Below, one piece after another: positions 15,432-26,699 of a stretch of 51,509 nt of DNA. The stretch is from Candidatus Dormiibacterota bacterium (GTDB lineage Bacteria > Chloroflexota > Dormibacteria > Aeolococcales > Bog-877). The notes beneath the pieces are model-generated. The model did no database searches. It was given only the letters and a program-made list of their open reading frames with translations, and was not told the origin of the DNA. The position numbers were made by a program, and so were the translations under genes. The stretch spans positions 1 to 51,509 of the forward strand of contig DAHVDN010000005.1 in the NCBI GenBank assembly GCA_027313505.1. Reading direction: 5' to 3'. Within the stretch, counting starts at the first letter, position 1; the number at the start of each line of letters is the position of its first letter.

Positions 15432-16829
15432 GTGAGCGGCCGGGAACTTCCACTCGAGGGCTGCATCTCTGCTCGGGAGACGGCCCTGGTTGACGGGCTC
15501 AAGCGCTGGGTGGCGATCCCGTCGATCAGCACCGATCCCGCGCGCACCGCCGACGTAATCGCTTCGGCGGAATTTCTGCACGACTACGCCATCTCCTGTG
15601 GGCTCAGTCGAGCGGAGATCTGGGAGACGGAGGGGCATCCCGCAGTGTTTGCTGAGCGGACCGAGGACCCCGCGCTCCCGACAGTCCTGGTCTACGGGCA
15701 TCACGATGTACAGCCGGTGGATCCTCTTGAGGAGTGGGAGGCCGCCCCATTTCAGGCGCTGGAACGAGACGGAAAGCTTCTGGGGAGAGGAACAGCAGAC
15801 GATAAGGGCCACATCCTGATGCATCTGGAGGCAATCCGCGGCATTCTGGACGCCCGCGGCCGGCTCCCGGTCAATATCAAATTGATCGCGGAAGGAGAGG
15901 AGGAGGACGGTTCGGAGCATTTTGAGGAGCTTGTCGTGCGCCACCGGGACCGCTTGGCGGCCGACGTGGTCGTCATCAGCGACACCGGCATGCTGGCGGA
16001 GGACCTACCGGGCCTCACCGTTGGTCTGAGAGGTATGGCCTATTGGGAGGTGACCGTAACCACCTCTTCCACCGACCTGCACTCCGGGGTATACGGAGGC
16101 GCGGTTCTCAATCCGATCGCCGTACTGGCTGAACTGCTGGCGGGGCTCCACGACGGCATGGGGCACATAACCGTCCCTGGCTTCTACGACCGAGTGCGCG
16201 AGCTCACTAGCGACGAGAGAGCCGAGTTGGCTGCGGTCCCTTTCGACGAATCCGGATTCCTGCGGGACGTCGGCGCCACCGCTGGCGGAGAGGGTGGCTA
16301 CTCTGTCATGGAGCGGCGCACGATCCGCCCGACCCTCGAACTCTGTGGCATCTGGGGTGGATACCAGGGACCCGGAGCGAAGACGGTGATTCCGGCGAGA
16401 GCTTCCGCGAAGCTCTCGTCCCGGCTGGTCCCGGACCAGCTAGCGGATGACATCACCCGCCTGGTGGGCGAGCACCTCCGCCGGGCAGCACCTCCCGGTG
16501 CCGAGGTCGACTTTTCGCTGATTCACGACGGGCGGTGGGTTTTGACTCCCTCGCGTCATCCCGCCGTCGACGCGGCGGCGGCCGCGCTGACTAAGGTCTG
16601 GGGAAGAGAGACGGTTTTCATCAGGGAGGGAGGGAGTATCCCGCCCGTCGCCACCCTGGCCGACCAACTGGGCGCCCCATGTGTCCTTTTAGGGGTCGGG
16701 TTGCCCGACGACAGGATTCACGCGCCCAACGAGCGGGTGGTGTTGAACCAGCTATTCAAGGGGATGCAGGCGGTGGGACTTCTTTGGGACCGCTACGCGG
16801 AGTTGGGTCGCTCGGGACTCAGAGGCTGA
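15432..16829 (+). CDS. M20 family metallopeptidase (dipeptidase/CPG2-like)
   Basis: About 465 residues. This family hydrolyses dipeptides or acyl-amino acids with two zinc ions. Ligand motifs occur in order: YGHHDVQP, GRGTADDKGH, AEGEEEDGSE (general base plus ligand), SDTGM, and the final DDRIHAPNE. A dimerisation domain with SSTDLHSGVYGG occupies the middle. GTG at 15432 is the likely start because the stretch before it overlaps the end of the DUF5679 gene and reads as low complexity. The ribosome-binding site is weak. The 3' end overlaps the convergent TrkA gene by 11 bases. The preferred substrate is not evident. Confidence 0.9.
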   Translation: MSGRELPLEGCISARETALVDGLKRWVAIPSISTDPARTADVIASAEFLHDYAISCGLSRAEIWETEGHPAVFAERTEDPALPTVLVYGHHDVQPVDPLEEWEAAPFQALERDGKLLGRGTADDKGHILMHLEAIRGILDARGRLPVNIKLIAEGEEEDGSEHFEELVVRHRDRLAADVVVISDTGMLAEDLPGLTVGLRGMAYWEVTVTTSSTDLHSGVYGGAVLNPIAVLAELLAGLHDGMGHITVPGFYDRVRELTSDERAELAAVPFDESGFLRDVGATAGGEGGYSVMERRTIRPTLELCGIWGGYQGPGAKTVIPARASAKLSSRLVPDQLADDITRLVGEHLRRAAPPGAEVDFSLIHDGRWVLTPSRHPAVDAAAAALTKVWGRETVFIREGGSIPPVATLADQLGAPCVLLGVGLPDDRIHAPNERVVLNQLFKGMQAVGLLWDRYAELGRSGLRG

Positions 16830-17502
16830 CCGGACTGAGCAACACCGGGGCATCGAGAAGGAAGTCGGACGCTGGCCTGTCGGTGTAGATCACGAGTTGA
16901 TCACCCACCTGGAGCGGGGAGTCGATGGCGATCTCCAGCCCATCTCTCACCAGAAGGAGCACCTGCTCGGAAGAGATCTCCCGCAGGTCCGCCGGACGGT
17001 GGCCCACCGCGCCACCTCTTGGAACCGATAGTCTGACCACCGCGCTGTCAGTCCCCTCCAGGGGCATGCGCTGGATATCGCTGTTGTTGGCCAGAGCAGT
17101 GTCGATCTCGTTCAGGATCAGTTCCGTAGATGAAACCGCTATATCGACCCCCAGCTTCTGAAACAGTTGAACGTTGCTGGGGTTGTTGACCCTGGCGATG
17201 GTGTGCGGGACCTTGAAGTTCCACTTCGCCAGCTGGCAGGCCACCAGATTGTCCTCATCGTCTCCCGTGACCGCCGCCAGCACATCCGCCCTCTCGATCC
17301 CACTGGTCGCGAGAAAGGACATCTCATCGCCATCGCCCACCAAACAGGCGCAGCTCCCCAACTGGGCTGAAATGGAGCTAGCTCGGGCCCGGTCCTTCTC
17401 AATCAGCGCCACCTCGTACCCAGCCTTCAGAAGACGGTGGGTCAGGTAGAAGCCGACCTTGCCGCCCCCCACCACAATTACGTAGGCCGGACGGTCAGCC
17501 AT
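16819..17502 (-). CDS. TrkA-type potassium uptake regulator (NAD-binding RCK protein), second of pair
   Basis: 227 residues. The TrkA_N Rossmann domain begins at the N-terminus (VIVVGGGKVGFYLTHRLLKAG, with a glutamate-bearing strand ALIEKD and VGDGDEMSFL). A TrkA_C domain follows at about 140-220 (LSVPRGGAVGHRPADLREI). It should be a cytoplasmic gating subunit of a Trk/Ktr potassium channel. ATG at 17502 is preferred over an upstream start at 17562 because the shorter form begins at the Rossmann strand. It overlaps the upstream TrkA gene by eight bases. The arrangement resembles the ceoB-ceoC pair of actinobacteria. The membrane TrkH/KtrB subunit is not in the window. Confidence 0.9.
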   Translation of the reverse strand: MADRPAYVIVVGGGKVGFYLTHRLLKAGYEVALIEKDRARASSISAQLGSCACLVGDGDEMSFLATSGIERADVLAAVTGDDEDNLVACQLAKWNFKVPHTIARVNNPSNVQLFQKLGVDIAVSSTELILNEIDTALANNSDIQRMPLEGTDSAVVRLSVPRGGAVGHRPADLREISSEQVLLLVRDGLEIAIDSPLQVGDQLVIYTDRPASDFLLDAPVLLSPVSL

Positions 17503-17956
17503 TGGCGCCCCCGGACGCAATTGTGACGGCGGCCCGGGCCCTGTCGGCAGCGTCCGGGCCATCCTCGAAGAAGGTCCTGGCGATTGCGGCCCCGACGACT
17601 GTCGGGCAATAGGTGTACAACCCCATCTCGCGATAGACGCGCTCTCGAATCGGGTCGTAGATCCGGGTCATCACCTTCGGGATCTTGAAGATCTCCTTGG
17701 CAACTTGCGCCGACATTATGTTGCGATTGTCCCCGTTGGTGACCGAGATGAACCAGTCAGCCTCCGCTGCCTTCGCCTCTTCCAGAACGTGCTGATCGGT
17801 GCCGTTACCGAGCACTATCCGGCCGGGGAAGTGCTGGCCCAGCCGGTCGAAGGCCTGACGAGAGCTGTCCACCACTGTCACATCGTGATCAGCTGCCGCC
17901 AGCTCAAGGGCCAGACGGGCCCCCACCCGCCCGCAGCCTACGATAAGGACCCGCAC
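17495..17956 (-). CDS. TrkA-type potassium uptake regulator, first of pair (N domain only)
   Basis: 153 residues comprising essentially a TrkA_N domain: RVLIVGCGRVGARLALELA, VTVVDSS, GNGTDQHVLEEA, and the ISVTNGDNRN stretch. A short C-terminal segment follows, without a full TrkA_C domain. GTG at 17956 is the first start at the Rossmann strand. TATACT lies seven bases upstream with no Shine-Dalgarno, so the message is predicted to be leaderless. It is coupled by an eight-base overlap to a second TrkA gene, and the two probably form hetero-oligomers that sense NAD(H)/ATP and gate potassium uptake. Confidence 0.88.
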   Translation of the reverse strand: MRVLIVGCGRVGARLALELAAADHDVTVVDSSRQAFDRLGQHFPGRIVLGNGTDQHVLEEAKAAEADWFISVTNGDNRNIMSAQVAKEIFKIPKVMTRIYDPIRERVYREMGLYTYCPTVVGAAIARTFFEDGPDAADRARAAVTIASGGANG

Positions 17957-17963
17957 GCCAGCG

Positions 17964-17969
17964 AGTATA
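17964..17969 (-). promoter_or_regulatory. -10 element TATACT, predicted leaderless start of trkA pair
   Basis: TATACT on the minus strand, seven bases (CGCTGGC) before GTG at 17956. No ribosome-binding site. Confidence 0.6.
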
Positions 17970-18096
17970 TAGGGGCTGCTGGCGAGCTGGAACCACCTGC
18001 TCACAGCTTCGAGCGCCCGCGGACACCAGGGCAGGGCCAGCCGAAAACGTCGGCGCTTTGTTGAACGTGCCCTCGGAGCGCCACAATGGGTGGCCC

Positions 18097-18624
18097 ATGG
18101 CCTCACGCTTCTTCCGCTCGGCGCCACTGAACGCTCCCGATCGTATGGGGGTACTCGGGCCGCGACGAATTGCCGTACCGGTCCGGGGAGACCTCGTGGA
18201 TGGTGACGCGCTTCGAGCCGCCTGCAGGCTTGCTCGACCAGCCAAGGCCGCGATTCTGATCATCACCGTTCTGGAGGTACCGCGCCACCTGCCACTCACG
18301 GTCACCCTTGACCAGGAGCTCGGTGCCGCTGAGGAGATGCTGGCTCAGATGGAGGAGTTGGCCGGGCAGCTCGGGACCAAGGTTGAGACCACCGTATTGC
18401 AGGCTCGGGCAGCCGGCCCCGCAGTGGTCGACGAGGCCAAAAGGTGGGGCGCGGACCTGGTGGTGGTCGGACTCGGTTCGCCCCAACGCTTCGGGGAATT
18501 CACATTGGACAGGAATGGAGCGGAGCTCCTCAACCGGGTCCATTGCCGCCTGATCATGATCCGAGAGGAGCTGGAACAGGGTGATCCCCACAGCGCCGTG
18601 GCGCTGCCTCAGGGACCGGACTGA
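18097..18624 (+). CDS. Universal stress protein (UspA family)
   Basis: About 175 residues. A single Usp domain: RRIAVPVRGDLVDGDALRAA near the start, AILIITVLEVPRHLPL, and the closing GADLVVVGLGSPQRFGE and NRVHCRLIMI. The ATP-binding glycine motif G-x2-G-x9-G(S/T) is only partly kept, so ATP binding is uncertain. ATG at 18097 is chosen over an ATG-like frame at 18058; CACAAT lies nine bases upstream and may be a -10. It is divergent from the TrkA pair across 140 bases. Its 3' end overlaps convergent dedA by 16 bases. Confidence 0.8.
   Translation: MASRFFRSAPLNAPDRMGVLGPRRIAVPVRGDLVDGDALRAACRLARPAKAAILIITVLEVPRHLPLTVTLDQELGAAEEMLAQMEELAGQLGTKVETTVLQARAAGPAVVDEAKRWGADLVVVGLGSPQRFGEFTLDRNGAELLNRVHCRLIMIREELEQGDPHSAVALPQGPD
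18591..18606. terminator. Inverted repeat at convergent ends of usp and dedA
   Basis: CAGCGCC-GT-GGCGCTG forms a stem of six to seven pairs overlapping both 3' ends. No T-tract follows on either side, so it is only a candidate bidirectional transcription stop. Confidence 0.35.
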
Positions 18625-19229
18625 CCCAGCCGACGACGACGAACCAGACGCCATGAGATCCACCCGAATAGGGCTATCACGACCAGCCCCCCTCCGATGA
18701 GAAGCCCCTTGCTGCCCAGGTGAAGGATCGACTGATAGTTCCCTCCCAGCGCGTCACCTAAAGAGGTCACCGTCGTACACCAGACGAGCGCCCCCAACAG
18801 CATGGCCGGATAAAAGACCCGCGGAGGTATCGCGGCGATACCTGCGGCATAGGAGGCAACGTTGCGGGCGAAGGGGATAACCCGCGTGAGGAATACCCCG
18901 ATCCCTCCGCGTCGGCGTACCCAGGTCGCCGCCTCGTCAAGCCGCTTGGGGGACACCCCCACCCGAGAGGCGAGCCTGACCACAACCGGGCGTCCCAGGG
19001 CGTATCCAATCTGGTAGGAGACGGCGGCGCCAATGGCCGAGCCTGCAACGGCACAGAGTATGAGGGGGAACAGTGAAACCGTCCCGCGATGGGCGAGGAA
19101 TCCCAGGGTGAGCAGGATTGCCTCGTCAGGTAGTGGCAGACCGACCGACTCGCCGGCCAACCACAGGAGCACGAAGGCATACACGCCAAGGGGGGGAAGG
19201 TGTGTGAGCTGAAACAGGATGTGGGTCAT
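18609..19229 (-). CDS. DedA family membrane protein
   Basis: 206 residues with several hydrophobic segments. DedA/SNARE-associated hallmarks are visible: GESVGLPLPDEAILLTLGFLA near the start, the conserved charged-membrane motif GGIGVFLTRVIPFARNVASY followed by AAGIAAIPPRVFY, and a basic tail (RRRRLGQSGP). Members act as lipid-carrier flippases, including undecaprenyl-phosphate or phosphatidylethanolamine translocation. It begins 57 bases after the gyrA stop and could be co-transcribed with gyrB-plsX-gyrA. No strong ribosome-binding site precedes the ATG. Confidence 0.9.
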   Translation of the reverse strand: MTHILFQLTHLPPLGVYAFVLLWLAGESVGLPLPDEAILLTLGFLAHRGTVSLFPLILCAVAGSAIGAAVSYQIGYALGRPVVVRLASRVGVSPKRLDEAATWVRRRGGIGVFLTRVIPFARNVASYAAGIAAIPPRVFYPAMLLGALVWCTTVTSLGDALGGNYQSILHLGSKGLLIGGGLVVIALFGWISWRLVRRRRLGQSGP

Positions 19230-19286
19230 TGCGGCCCTGGAAGCCTACCGACCGGACCTGGGAGAAAACCGGGCTCCGTTCGCGGG

Positions 19287-21752
19287 CTACTCCTCTTCGA
19301 GGTCGCCAGGAGCAGCAATGCCGGCGATCGAACCGATTAGGTCACCGTCGTCGAGACGCATCAGAATGACCCCGCGAGTCTGGCGGCTGGAGATGCGCAC
19401 CCCTTCCATCGGGATCCTGATGATCTGGCCCTTGGTGCTGATGAGCATCAGTTCCCCCGAGAGGTCATCGACCATGCGGGCGCCGACGATCTCTCCGACC
19501 TTGGAGATCGCATTCTGATCCAGGGTGTAGACCCCCTGAATGGCCCGACCCTTGACCGGGTAGTCCGAAGCGGGGGTCAACTTCCCGTAGCCACGCTCTG
19601 TGACCACCAGCACGAATCCATTCTCGGTGACGATGTCCATCCCCGCCACCGCATCTCCAGGCCTAAGGCGGACCGCGGTCACCCCCTGAGTGTCCCGCCC
19701 CATCGGCCGAACCTGACGCTCATTGAACCGGAGCGCCTTTCCCTGGCGGGTGACCAACAATATGTCGTCCCCGCCGGTGCTGACCTTCACCCAATCGAGC
19801 TCGTCGCCCTCGCTGAGATTCATGGCGATCAGCCCGTTCCGGCGGACCGAGGCGTACGCGGCAGCGGGGGTCTTCTTGATGTGCCCACGAAGGGTCGCCA
19901 TCACCATGTAGGCCTCGTCGGAGTATCCGTCCACCGACAGCATCGAGGTGACACGTTCTCCCTGGTCCATCTCCAGAAGATTGATCGCGGCAGTGCCCTT
20001 GGCCTGGCGACTGACATCGGGGATCTCATGGGTGCGCAGCCTGAAGACCCGACCCTTGTTGGTGAAGAAGAGCATGTCTGAATGGGTGGAGGCGACTCGC
20101 AGGAACTCGACGTAGTCCTCTTCCCCGACCCGCTTGGCCCCCATGACCCCCTTGCCCCCTCGACGCTGCGATCGGTAGTCGGTCGTCGGGGTGCGCTTGA
20201 TATAGCCGCGATGAGTCAGGGTCACGACCACCTGCTCGCGCGGGATGAGATCCTCCTCGTTGAGCTCGATGTCGCCGTAGCTGATCTCCGTGCGACGGGC
20301 ATCACCGTACTTCTTCCGCAGCGCGAGCAACTCGGTGCGAACCACCGACATCAGGTTCTCCCGGCTGGAGAGAATCTCCTCCAGGGCGGCGATCCGCAAC
20401 ATCAGCTCAGCGTGCTCCTCCTCCAATCGGTCTCTCTCCAACCGGGTGAGCCGGCCGAGGCGCATGTCCACGATCGCCTTGCTCTGTCGGTCGGTGAGGT
20501 TGAAGCGCTCCTCCATCTGACGCTGGGCTGTCGCCTCGTCCGGAGCGGCTCGGATCAGCCGAATCACCTCGTCCAGGTTCTGCAGGCAGATCCGGAGCCC
20601 CTCGACGATGTGGGCCCGCTCCCGCGCGCGCTCCAGATCATGCTGGGTCCGCCGCTCCACCACCTCCCGGCGGTACTCCAGATAGTGCTGGAGCATGCTT
20701 CTGAGGGAGAGGACCTGGGGTCGGCCATCGACCAGGGCCAGGAGAATGCAGGTGAAGGTGGATTGCAGTTGCGTGTGCTTGTAGAGGTTGTTCAGAACGG
20801 TGTACGGTCGGGCATCGCGCTTGAGCTCGATCACCAGCCGGGTGCCCTCGCGGCGTCCGGTCTCGTTGCGAATGTCCGCGATCCCCTCCAGCTTGCGGTC
20901 GTTGACCAGCTCCGCGATGGTGAGCAGCACCCTGCTTGGATTGACCTGGTACGGGAGCTCGGTCACGATGATCTGCTCCCGACCGGACTTCGATTCCTCA
21001 AAGGTGACCCGGGCCCTTTGCACCACCCGCCCATGGCCGGTGCCATAGACCTGGGGGATGTCCTTGCCGTAAACGATCCCCCCAGTAGGAAAGTCGGGGC
21101 CGGGAATGAGGGTCATCAGCTCCTCGGTGTCGGCCTCGGGCTTGTCGATGAGGCGCACCAACCCATCACAGATCTCGTTGAGGTTGTGGGGCGGGATGCT
21201 GGTCGCCATTCCGACCGCGATGCCCGCCGCGCCATTCACTAGCAGATTGGGCAGCCCCGCCGGGAGCACCGACGGCTCTTTGGTGCTGGCGGAATAGTTG
21301 TCGACGAAGTCGACAGTGTCCTTTTCGATGTCGGCGACCATCTCGGCCGCGATCGGTGCCATCCGAGCCTCGGTGTACCTGTATGCGGCCGCCGGGTCGC
21401 CCTCAGGAGATCCGAAATTTCCCTGCCCATCCACCAACGGGTAGCGCATCACCCAGGACTGGGCCAGCCGCACCAAGGTGTCGTAGACCGAGATGTCACC
21501 GTGGGGGTGATAGTTCTTCAGCACCTCCCCCACGATGGCGGCGCACTTCTGATGAGCCGCCCCCGGGGTCATCCCCTGCTCCTGCATCGCGTAGAGGATT
21601 CGGCGCTGAACCGGCTTCAAACCGTCCCGCACATCGGGAAGGGCCCTCGCCACGATCACGCTCATCGCGTAGACCAGGTAGGACTCCCGCATCTCGCTGA
21701 CGAGCTCCACTCCCCTTACCTGTCCAGCGCCTCCCCCCTGGTCGACGGCCAT
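19287..21752 (-). CDS. gyrA: DNA gyrase subunit A
   Basis: 821 residues. With GyrB it introduces negative supercoils. The catalytic tyrosine is Y126 in AAYRYTEARM. The C-terminal beta-pinwheel carries the GyrA-box as QRRGGKGV, which separates gyrase from topoisomerase IV. In the quinolone-binding region, HPHGDISVYD has Ile87 where E. coli has Ser83; the acidic Asp91 (E. coli Asp87) is kept. ATG at 21752 has GGAGG upstream and follows the plsX stop by four bases. The order gyrB-plsX-gyrA suggests a single transcript. Confidence 0.97.
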   Translation of the reverse strand: MAVDQGGGAGQVRGVELVSEMRESYLVYAMSVIVARALPDVRDGLKPVQRRILYAMQEQGMTPGAAHQKCAAIVGEVLKNYHPHGDISVYDTLVRLAQSWVMRYPLVDGQGNFGSPEGDPAAAYRYTEARMAPIAAEMVADIEKDTVDFVDNYSASTKEPSVLPAGLPNLLVNGAAGIAVGMATSIPPHNLNEICDGLVRLIDKPEADTEELMTLIPGPDFPTGGIVYGKDIPQVYGTGHGRVVQRARVTFEESKSGREQIIVTELPYQVNPSRVLLTIAELVNDRKLEGIADIRNETGRREGTRLVIELKRDARPYTVLNNLYKHTQLQSTFTCILLALVDGRPQVLSLRSMLQHYLEYRREVVERRTQHDLERARERAHIVEGLRICLQNLDEVIRLIRAAPDEATAQRQMEERFNLTDRQSKAIVDMRLGRLTRLERDRLEEEHAELMLRIAALEEILSSRENLMSVVRTELLALRKKYGDARRTEISYGDIELNEEDLIPREQVVVTLTHRGYIKRTPTTDYRSQRRGGKGVMGAKRVGEEDYVEFLRVASTHSDMLFFTNKGRVFRLRTHEIPDVSRQAKGTAAINLLEMDQGERVTSMLSVDGYSDEAYMVMATLRGHIKKTPAAAYASVRRNGLIAMNLSEGDELDWVKVSTGGDDILLVTRQGKALRFNERQVRPMGRDTQGVTAVRLRPGDAVAGMDIVTENGFVLVVTERGYGKLTPASDYPVKGRAIQGVYTLDQNAISKVGEIVGARMVDDLSGELMLISTKGQIIRIPMEGVRISSRQTRGVILMRLDDGDLIGSIAGIAAPGDLEEE

Positions 21753-21756
21753 CAGC

Positions 21757-22779
21757 TCAGCCCTCCACCAGCTCGGCCCTTGGCTGTCCCAGGATCCCCT
21801 TGTCCAAAGCCTGGACCGCGCCGGCGCGGACGGCGGAGGCAGCAACCCTCAAGGCGCTGGCGACGGCTGCGGCGTCCGAGCGCCCGTGCCCGATGAACAC
21901 CAGCCCCCTGACTCCCAGCAGCGGTGCCCCACCGACCTGTCGCCAGTCGAGCCGGGCCTGCAGACGTCGCAGCCCCGGAAGGAGCAGCACGGCGCCGAGG
22001 CGGGAGCGAAGGTCACCCTGGGCCTCCCGACGCAGCCCGGCCATGATCGCCTGTGCGACCCCTTCCGCGGTCTTCAGGGCGACGTTGCCGACGAAACCAT
22101 CACAGACCACCACGTCGACGGCTCCTGACAGCAGATCACCGCCCTCGACTGGACCCACATAGTTCAGATCCAGCGCGGAGATGAGTTGATGGGCGGCCTG
22201 CACCAGGTTGTTTCCCTTGGAGCTCTCCTCCCCGTTGCTGAGCAAGCCCACCCGGGGTCGGTCGATTCCGAGCACGGCCGACACGTAGGCGCTACCCATG
22301 CTCGAGAACTGAGCCAGCCACTCAGGGCGGCACTCGACCTGGGCTCCGGCATCCACCAGCATGGTCGTCCCTGACGAGGTTGGCAGCGGGGTAGCGATGG
22401 CGGGCCGGGCCACTCCGGGCAGCCGATGCAGCCGGAGCAGAGCGGCGGCCATCGCAGCTCCACTGTTTCCGGCGGAAAAGCACGCGTCCGCCTGCCCCTG
22501 GGCCACCAGCTCAACGGCGACGTTGACGGAGGCGCGCGGCTGAGCCCGGACCGCCTGGGCTGGGTGCGCGTCCATGGCGATGGCACCGTCGGAGTCCTCA
22601 ACCGACAGGCGCCCCCCCATCGCCCTTCCGGACGCCCCTAGCAGCCCCTCGATCCTGGACCGTTCCCCAACCAGCACCAGCCGCAGATTGGTGTCGTTGA
22701 GAAGCGCCTGCAGGCTGCCCTTCACCAAGGCGTCGGGAGCCCGATCTCCGCCCATGGCATCCACCGCCAGCGCCGGCAT
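21757..22779 (-). CDS. plsX: Phosphate acyltransferase PlsX
   Basis: About 340 residues. PlsX makes acyl-phosphate from acyl-ACP for phospholipid synthesis and works peripherally at the membrane. Family marks are PALAVDAMGGDRAPDALVKG at the start, SAGNSGAAMAAALLRL, VGLLSNGEESSKGN, VVVCDGFVGNVALKTAEG and a helical C-terminus. ATG at 22779 gives the usual length. A TTG at 22791 overlapping the gyrB stop would add only four residues. It is inserted between gyrB and gyrA rather than beside plsY, fabD or rpmF. Co-expression of lipid synthesis with supercoiling capacity is implied by position. Confidence 0.93.
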   Translation of the reverse strand: MPALAVDAMGGDRAPDALVKGSLQALLNDTNLRLVLVGERSRIEGLLGASGRAMGGRLSVEDSDGAIAMDAHPAQAVRAQPRASVNVAVELVAQGQADACFSAGNSGAAMAAALLRLHRLPGVARPAIATPLPTSSGTTMLVDAGAQVECRPEWLAQFSSMGSAYVSAVLGIDRPRVGLLSNGEESSKGNNLVQAAHQLISALDLNYVGPVEGGDLLSGAVDVVVCDGFVGNVALKTAEGVAQAIMAGLRREAQGDLRSRLGAVLLLPGLRRLQARLDWRQVGGAPLLGVRGLVFIGHGRSDAAAVASALRVAASAVRAGAVQALDKGILGQPRAELVEG

Positions 22780-22787
22780 GTCCTGGG

Positions 22788-24872
<2,085 letters not shown>

Positions 24873-24897
24873 TCACGCCTTGCGGAAGCCACACCCA

Positions 24898-24903
24898 ATT
24901 CTA
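24898..24903 (-). promoter_or_regulatory. Candidate -10 (TAGAAT) for gyrB operon
   Basis: TAGAAT on the minus strand matches the consensus at five of six positions and would give a leader of about 100 bases before GTG at 24791. No convincing -35 is seen. It lies in the 255-base gap after the ABC-F gene, which otherwise holds nothing recognised. Confidence 0.4.
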
Positions 24904-25046
24904 ACAGTTGCGAGATGGGAACACTGGGGAGTGACAGGGCTCCCGGACCAGCTCCTCGACCCCTTTCTCCCCGCCCGCATAGATGCGGTCCTCCACGGCT
25001 CCCGACGGCGGCTGCGTGATCGCGCGAATCTCCTCGACACCGCAGT

Positions 25047-26699
25047 TCAGCTCGCGACCCGTCTCCCTTTCGATACATCCCAGGTGGGTACAAGGGCCTC
25101 GCGCACTGTCCCATCCGCCTCAAAGACCAGGAATCTCGAGAAGGACCGTGCGAACCACCGGTCGTGAGTGACGGCCACGACCGTCCCCACGAATGCGGCC
25201 AGCCCATCCTCCAAGGCCTGGGCGCTGACCAGGTCAAGGTTGCCGGTGGGTTCGTCGAGAACCAACATGGTGGCCCCGGAGAGTTCCACCAGGAGCAGCT
25301 GAAACCGCGCCTTTTGACCGCCGGACAAGGAATCGAAGGGCTGCTCCGCCTGACGCTCCAGCTCGTACCGTCGCAAGGCCGAGGTCGCCGGCCCGCGGGG
25401 CATCGAGCATTCTCGTTCCATGATGTCGATGAGCGAACCGCCACCATCCAGAGTGGTGCGTTCGTAGGTCTGGGCGAAGAACCCGGGTACGACGCGGGCC
25501 CCGAGGCGGCAGCTGCCGGACCAAAGGTCGGAGTCGGCCGGTGAATGCTCGCTACGCTCCGGGTCGGTCCCTCCATGCGCGACCAAGTCCAGAAACCGGG
25601 ATTTCCCGGTGCCATTGGCGCCAAGAACCGCCAAGCGCTGCCCGTAGAACAGTTCCAGGTCAAACGGGGCGATGAGGCCCGGGAGCTCAAGCCTTTCGCA
25701 GGTCAAGGCTCGTATGCCGGTGCGCCCACCGCCGAGGCGCATTGTGACCGCCTGGAGCCGCGGAGGAGCCGGTGGTGGCCCCGCTTCCTCGAAATGGCGC
25801 AGCCTGGTCTCGGCGGCGTGATATCGAGAGGCCATGGCGTCCGACATTCCCGCCTGCTCGCGAAGCGTCCTGACCATGACCCGAATCCGGTCCCGCTCCT
25901 CCGACCATCTCCGAAGGAGCTCCTCCTGACGGAGATTCCGCGCGTGCCGGGCTGCCGGATACTCGGCGAACGATCCCCCGTGAACCCAGCAGTTGCGGTC
26001 CTCAAGCGTGATGATCCGCTGAGCGCAGCGAGAGAGCAGTTCCCGATCGTGGGAAACCATCAGGATCGTCTTCGCGGTCTCCAGCAGCCTGTCTTCGAGC
26101 CAGCCTTTGGCGGGAACGTCGAGAAAGTTGTCCGGTTCGTCCAGTAGCAGAAGCGGCGCCTCCCCACGCAGCAGGGCCTCCAATACAAGACGCTTCTGCT
26201 CTCCCCCCGACAGCGTGCCTGCGGAGCGGTGCTCCACCGCTTGGAACGGCTCGCCGAGCGCCGCCATACAGCATTCGTTCCAGAGCGCTTCCTCAAGGTA
26301 CCCACCGACGTCGTTCCAGTCAGCCAGAGACTGGGCATAAGCGAGTTGGCTGGTCTCAGAGGGTTGGTGGATCATCTCAGTCTCTAAGGCAAGTAGACGC
26401 TCCGCGGCCGTCCGCACGTCGGGGGCCGACGCGGACGCCAGTAGTTGCCGGATCGACTTCCCAGCCGACACCCGCCCAATTGACTGGTGCATCACGGCGA
26501 GTTCACCCCCAATTCCTATCGTGCCCTCATCCGGTGTCAACTCGCCTGAGATCAGTCTCAGCAGGGTGGTCTTTCCCCCTCCGTTGGGTCCGATGAGGGC
26601 GGTCTTCGACCCATCGCCTATGTGGAAGGAGACTTGGTCGAGAAGCACTCTCCCGTCGCCGAGCCGGTAGCTCACCTGGGAGAGGTCGATATGGGCCAT
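25047..26699 (-). CDS. ABC-F family ATPase (ribosome-associated)
   Basis: 550 residues with two ABC domains and no membrane part. Domain 1: GPNGGGKT (37-44), LSGGEQKRLVLEALL, LLLDEPDNFLDVP. Domain 2: GANGTGKS, LSGGQKARFQLLLVEL, LVLDEPTGNLDL. A charged linker lies between (WSEERDRIRVMVRTLREQA). ABC-F proteins act on the ribosomal E site. Some regulate translation; others protect against antibiotics. The first Walker B uses DEPDNFLD, common in ABC-F. ATG at 26699 has GGAGGTGAC 11 bases upstream. The subfamily cannot be fixed by eye. It is a stand-alone gene. Confidence 0.9.
   Translation of the reverse strand: MAHIDLSQVSYRLGDGRVLLDQVSFHIGDGSKTALIGPNGGGKTTLLRLISGELTPDEGTIGIGGELAVMHQSIGRVSAGKSIRQLLASASAPDVRTAAERLLALETEMIHQPSETSQLAYAQSLADWNDVGGYLEEALWNECCMAALGEPFQAVEHRSAGTLSGGEQKRLVLEALLRGEAPLLLLDEPDNFLDVPAKGWLEDRLLETAKTILMVSHDRELLSRCAQRIITLEDRNCWVHGGSFAEYPAARHARNLRQEELLRRWSEERDRIRVMVRTLREQAGMSDAMASRYHAAETRLRHFEEAGPPPAPPRLQAVTMRLGGGRTGIRALTCERLELPGLIAPFDLELFYGQRLAVLGANGTGKSRFLDLVAHGGTDPERSEHSPADSDLWSGSCRLGARVVPGFFAQTYERTTLDGGGSLIDIMERECSMPRGPATSALRRYELERQAEQPFDSLSGGQKARFQLLLVELSGATMLVLDEPTGNLDLVSAQALEDGLAAFVGTVVAVTHDRWFARSFSRFLVFEADGTVREALVPTWDVSKGRRVAS

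Noticed and set aside
14323-15453. 376-codon frame antisense to the MBL-fold gene
   Set aside because: All MBL motifs lie on the plus strand; no motif or ribosome-binding site supports the minus frame.
20082-21242. Long open frame (386 codons) antisense to gyrA
   Set aside because: Shadow of a highly conserved gene; Leu/Asp/His-rich translation typical of antisense to GC-rich coding DNA.
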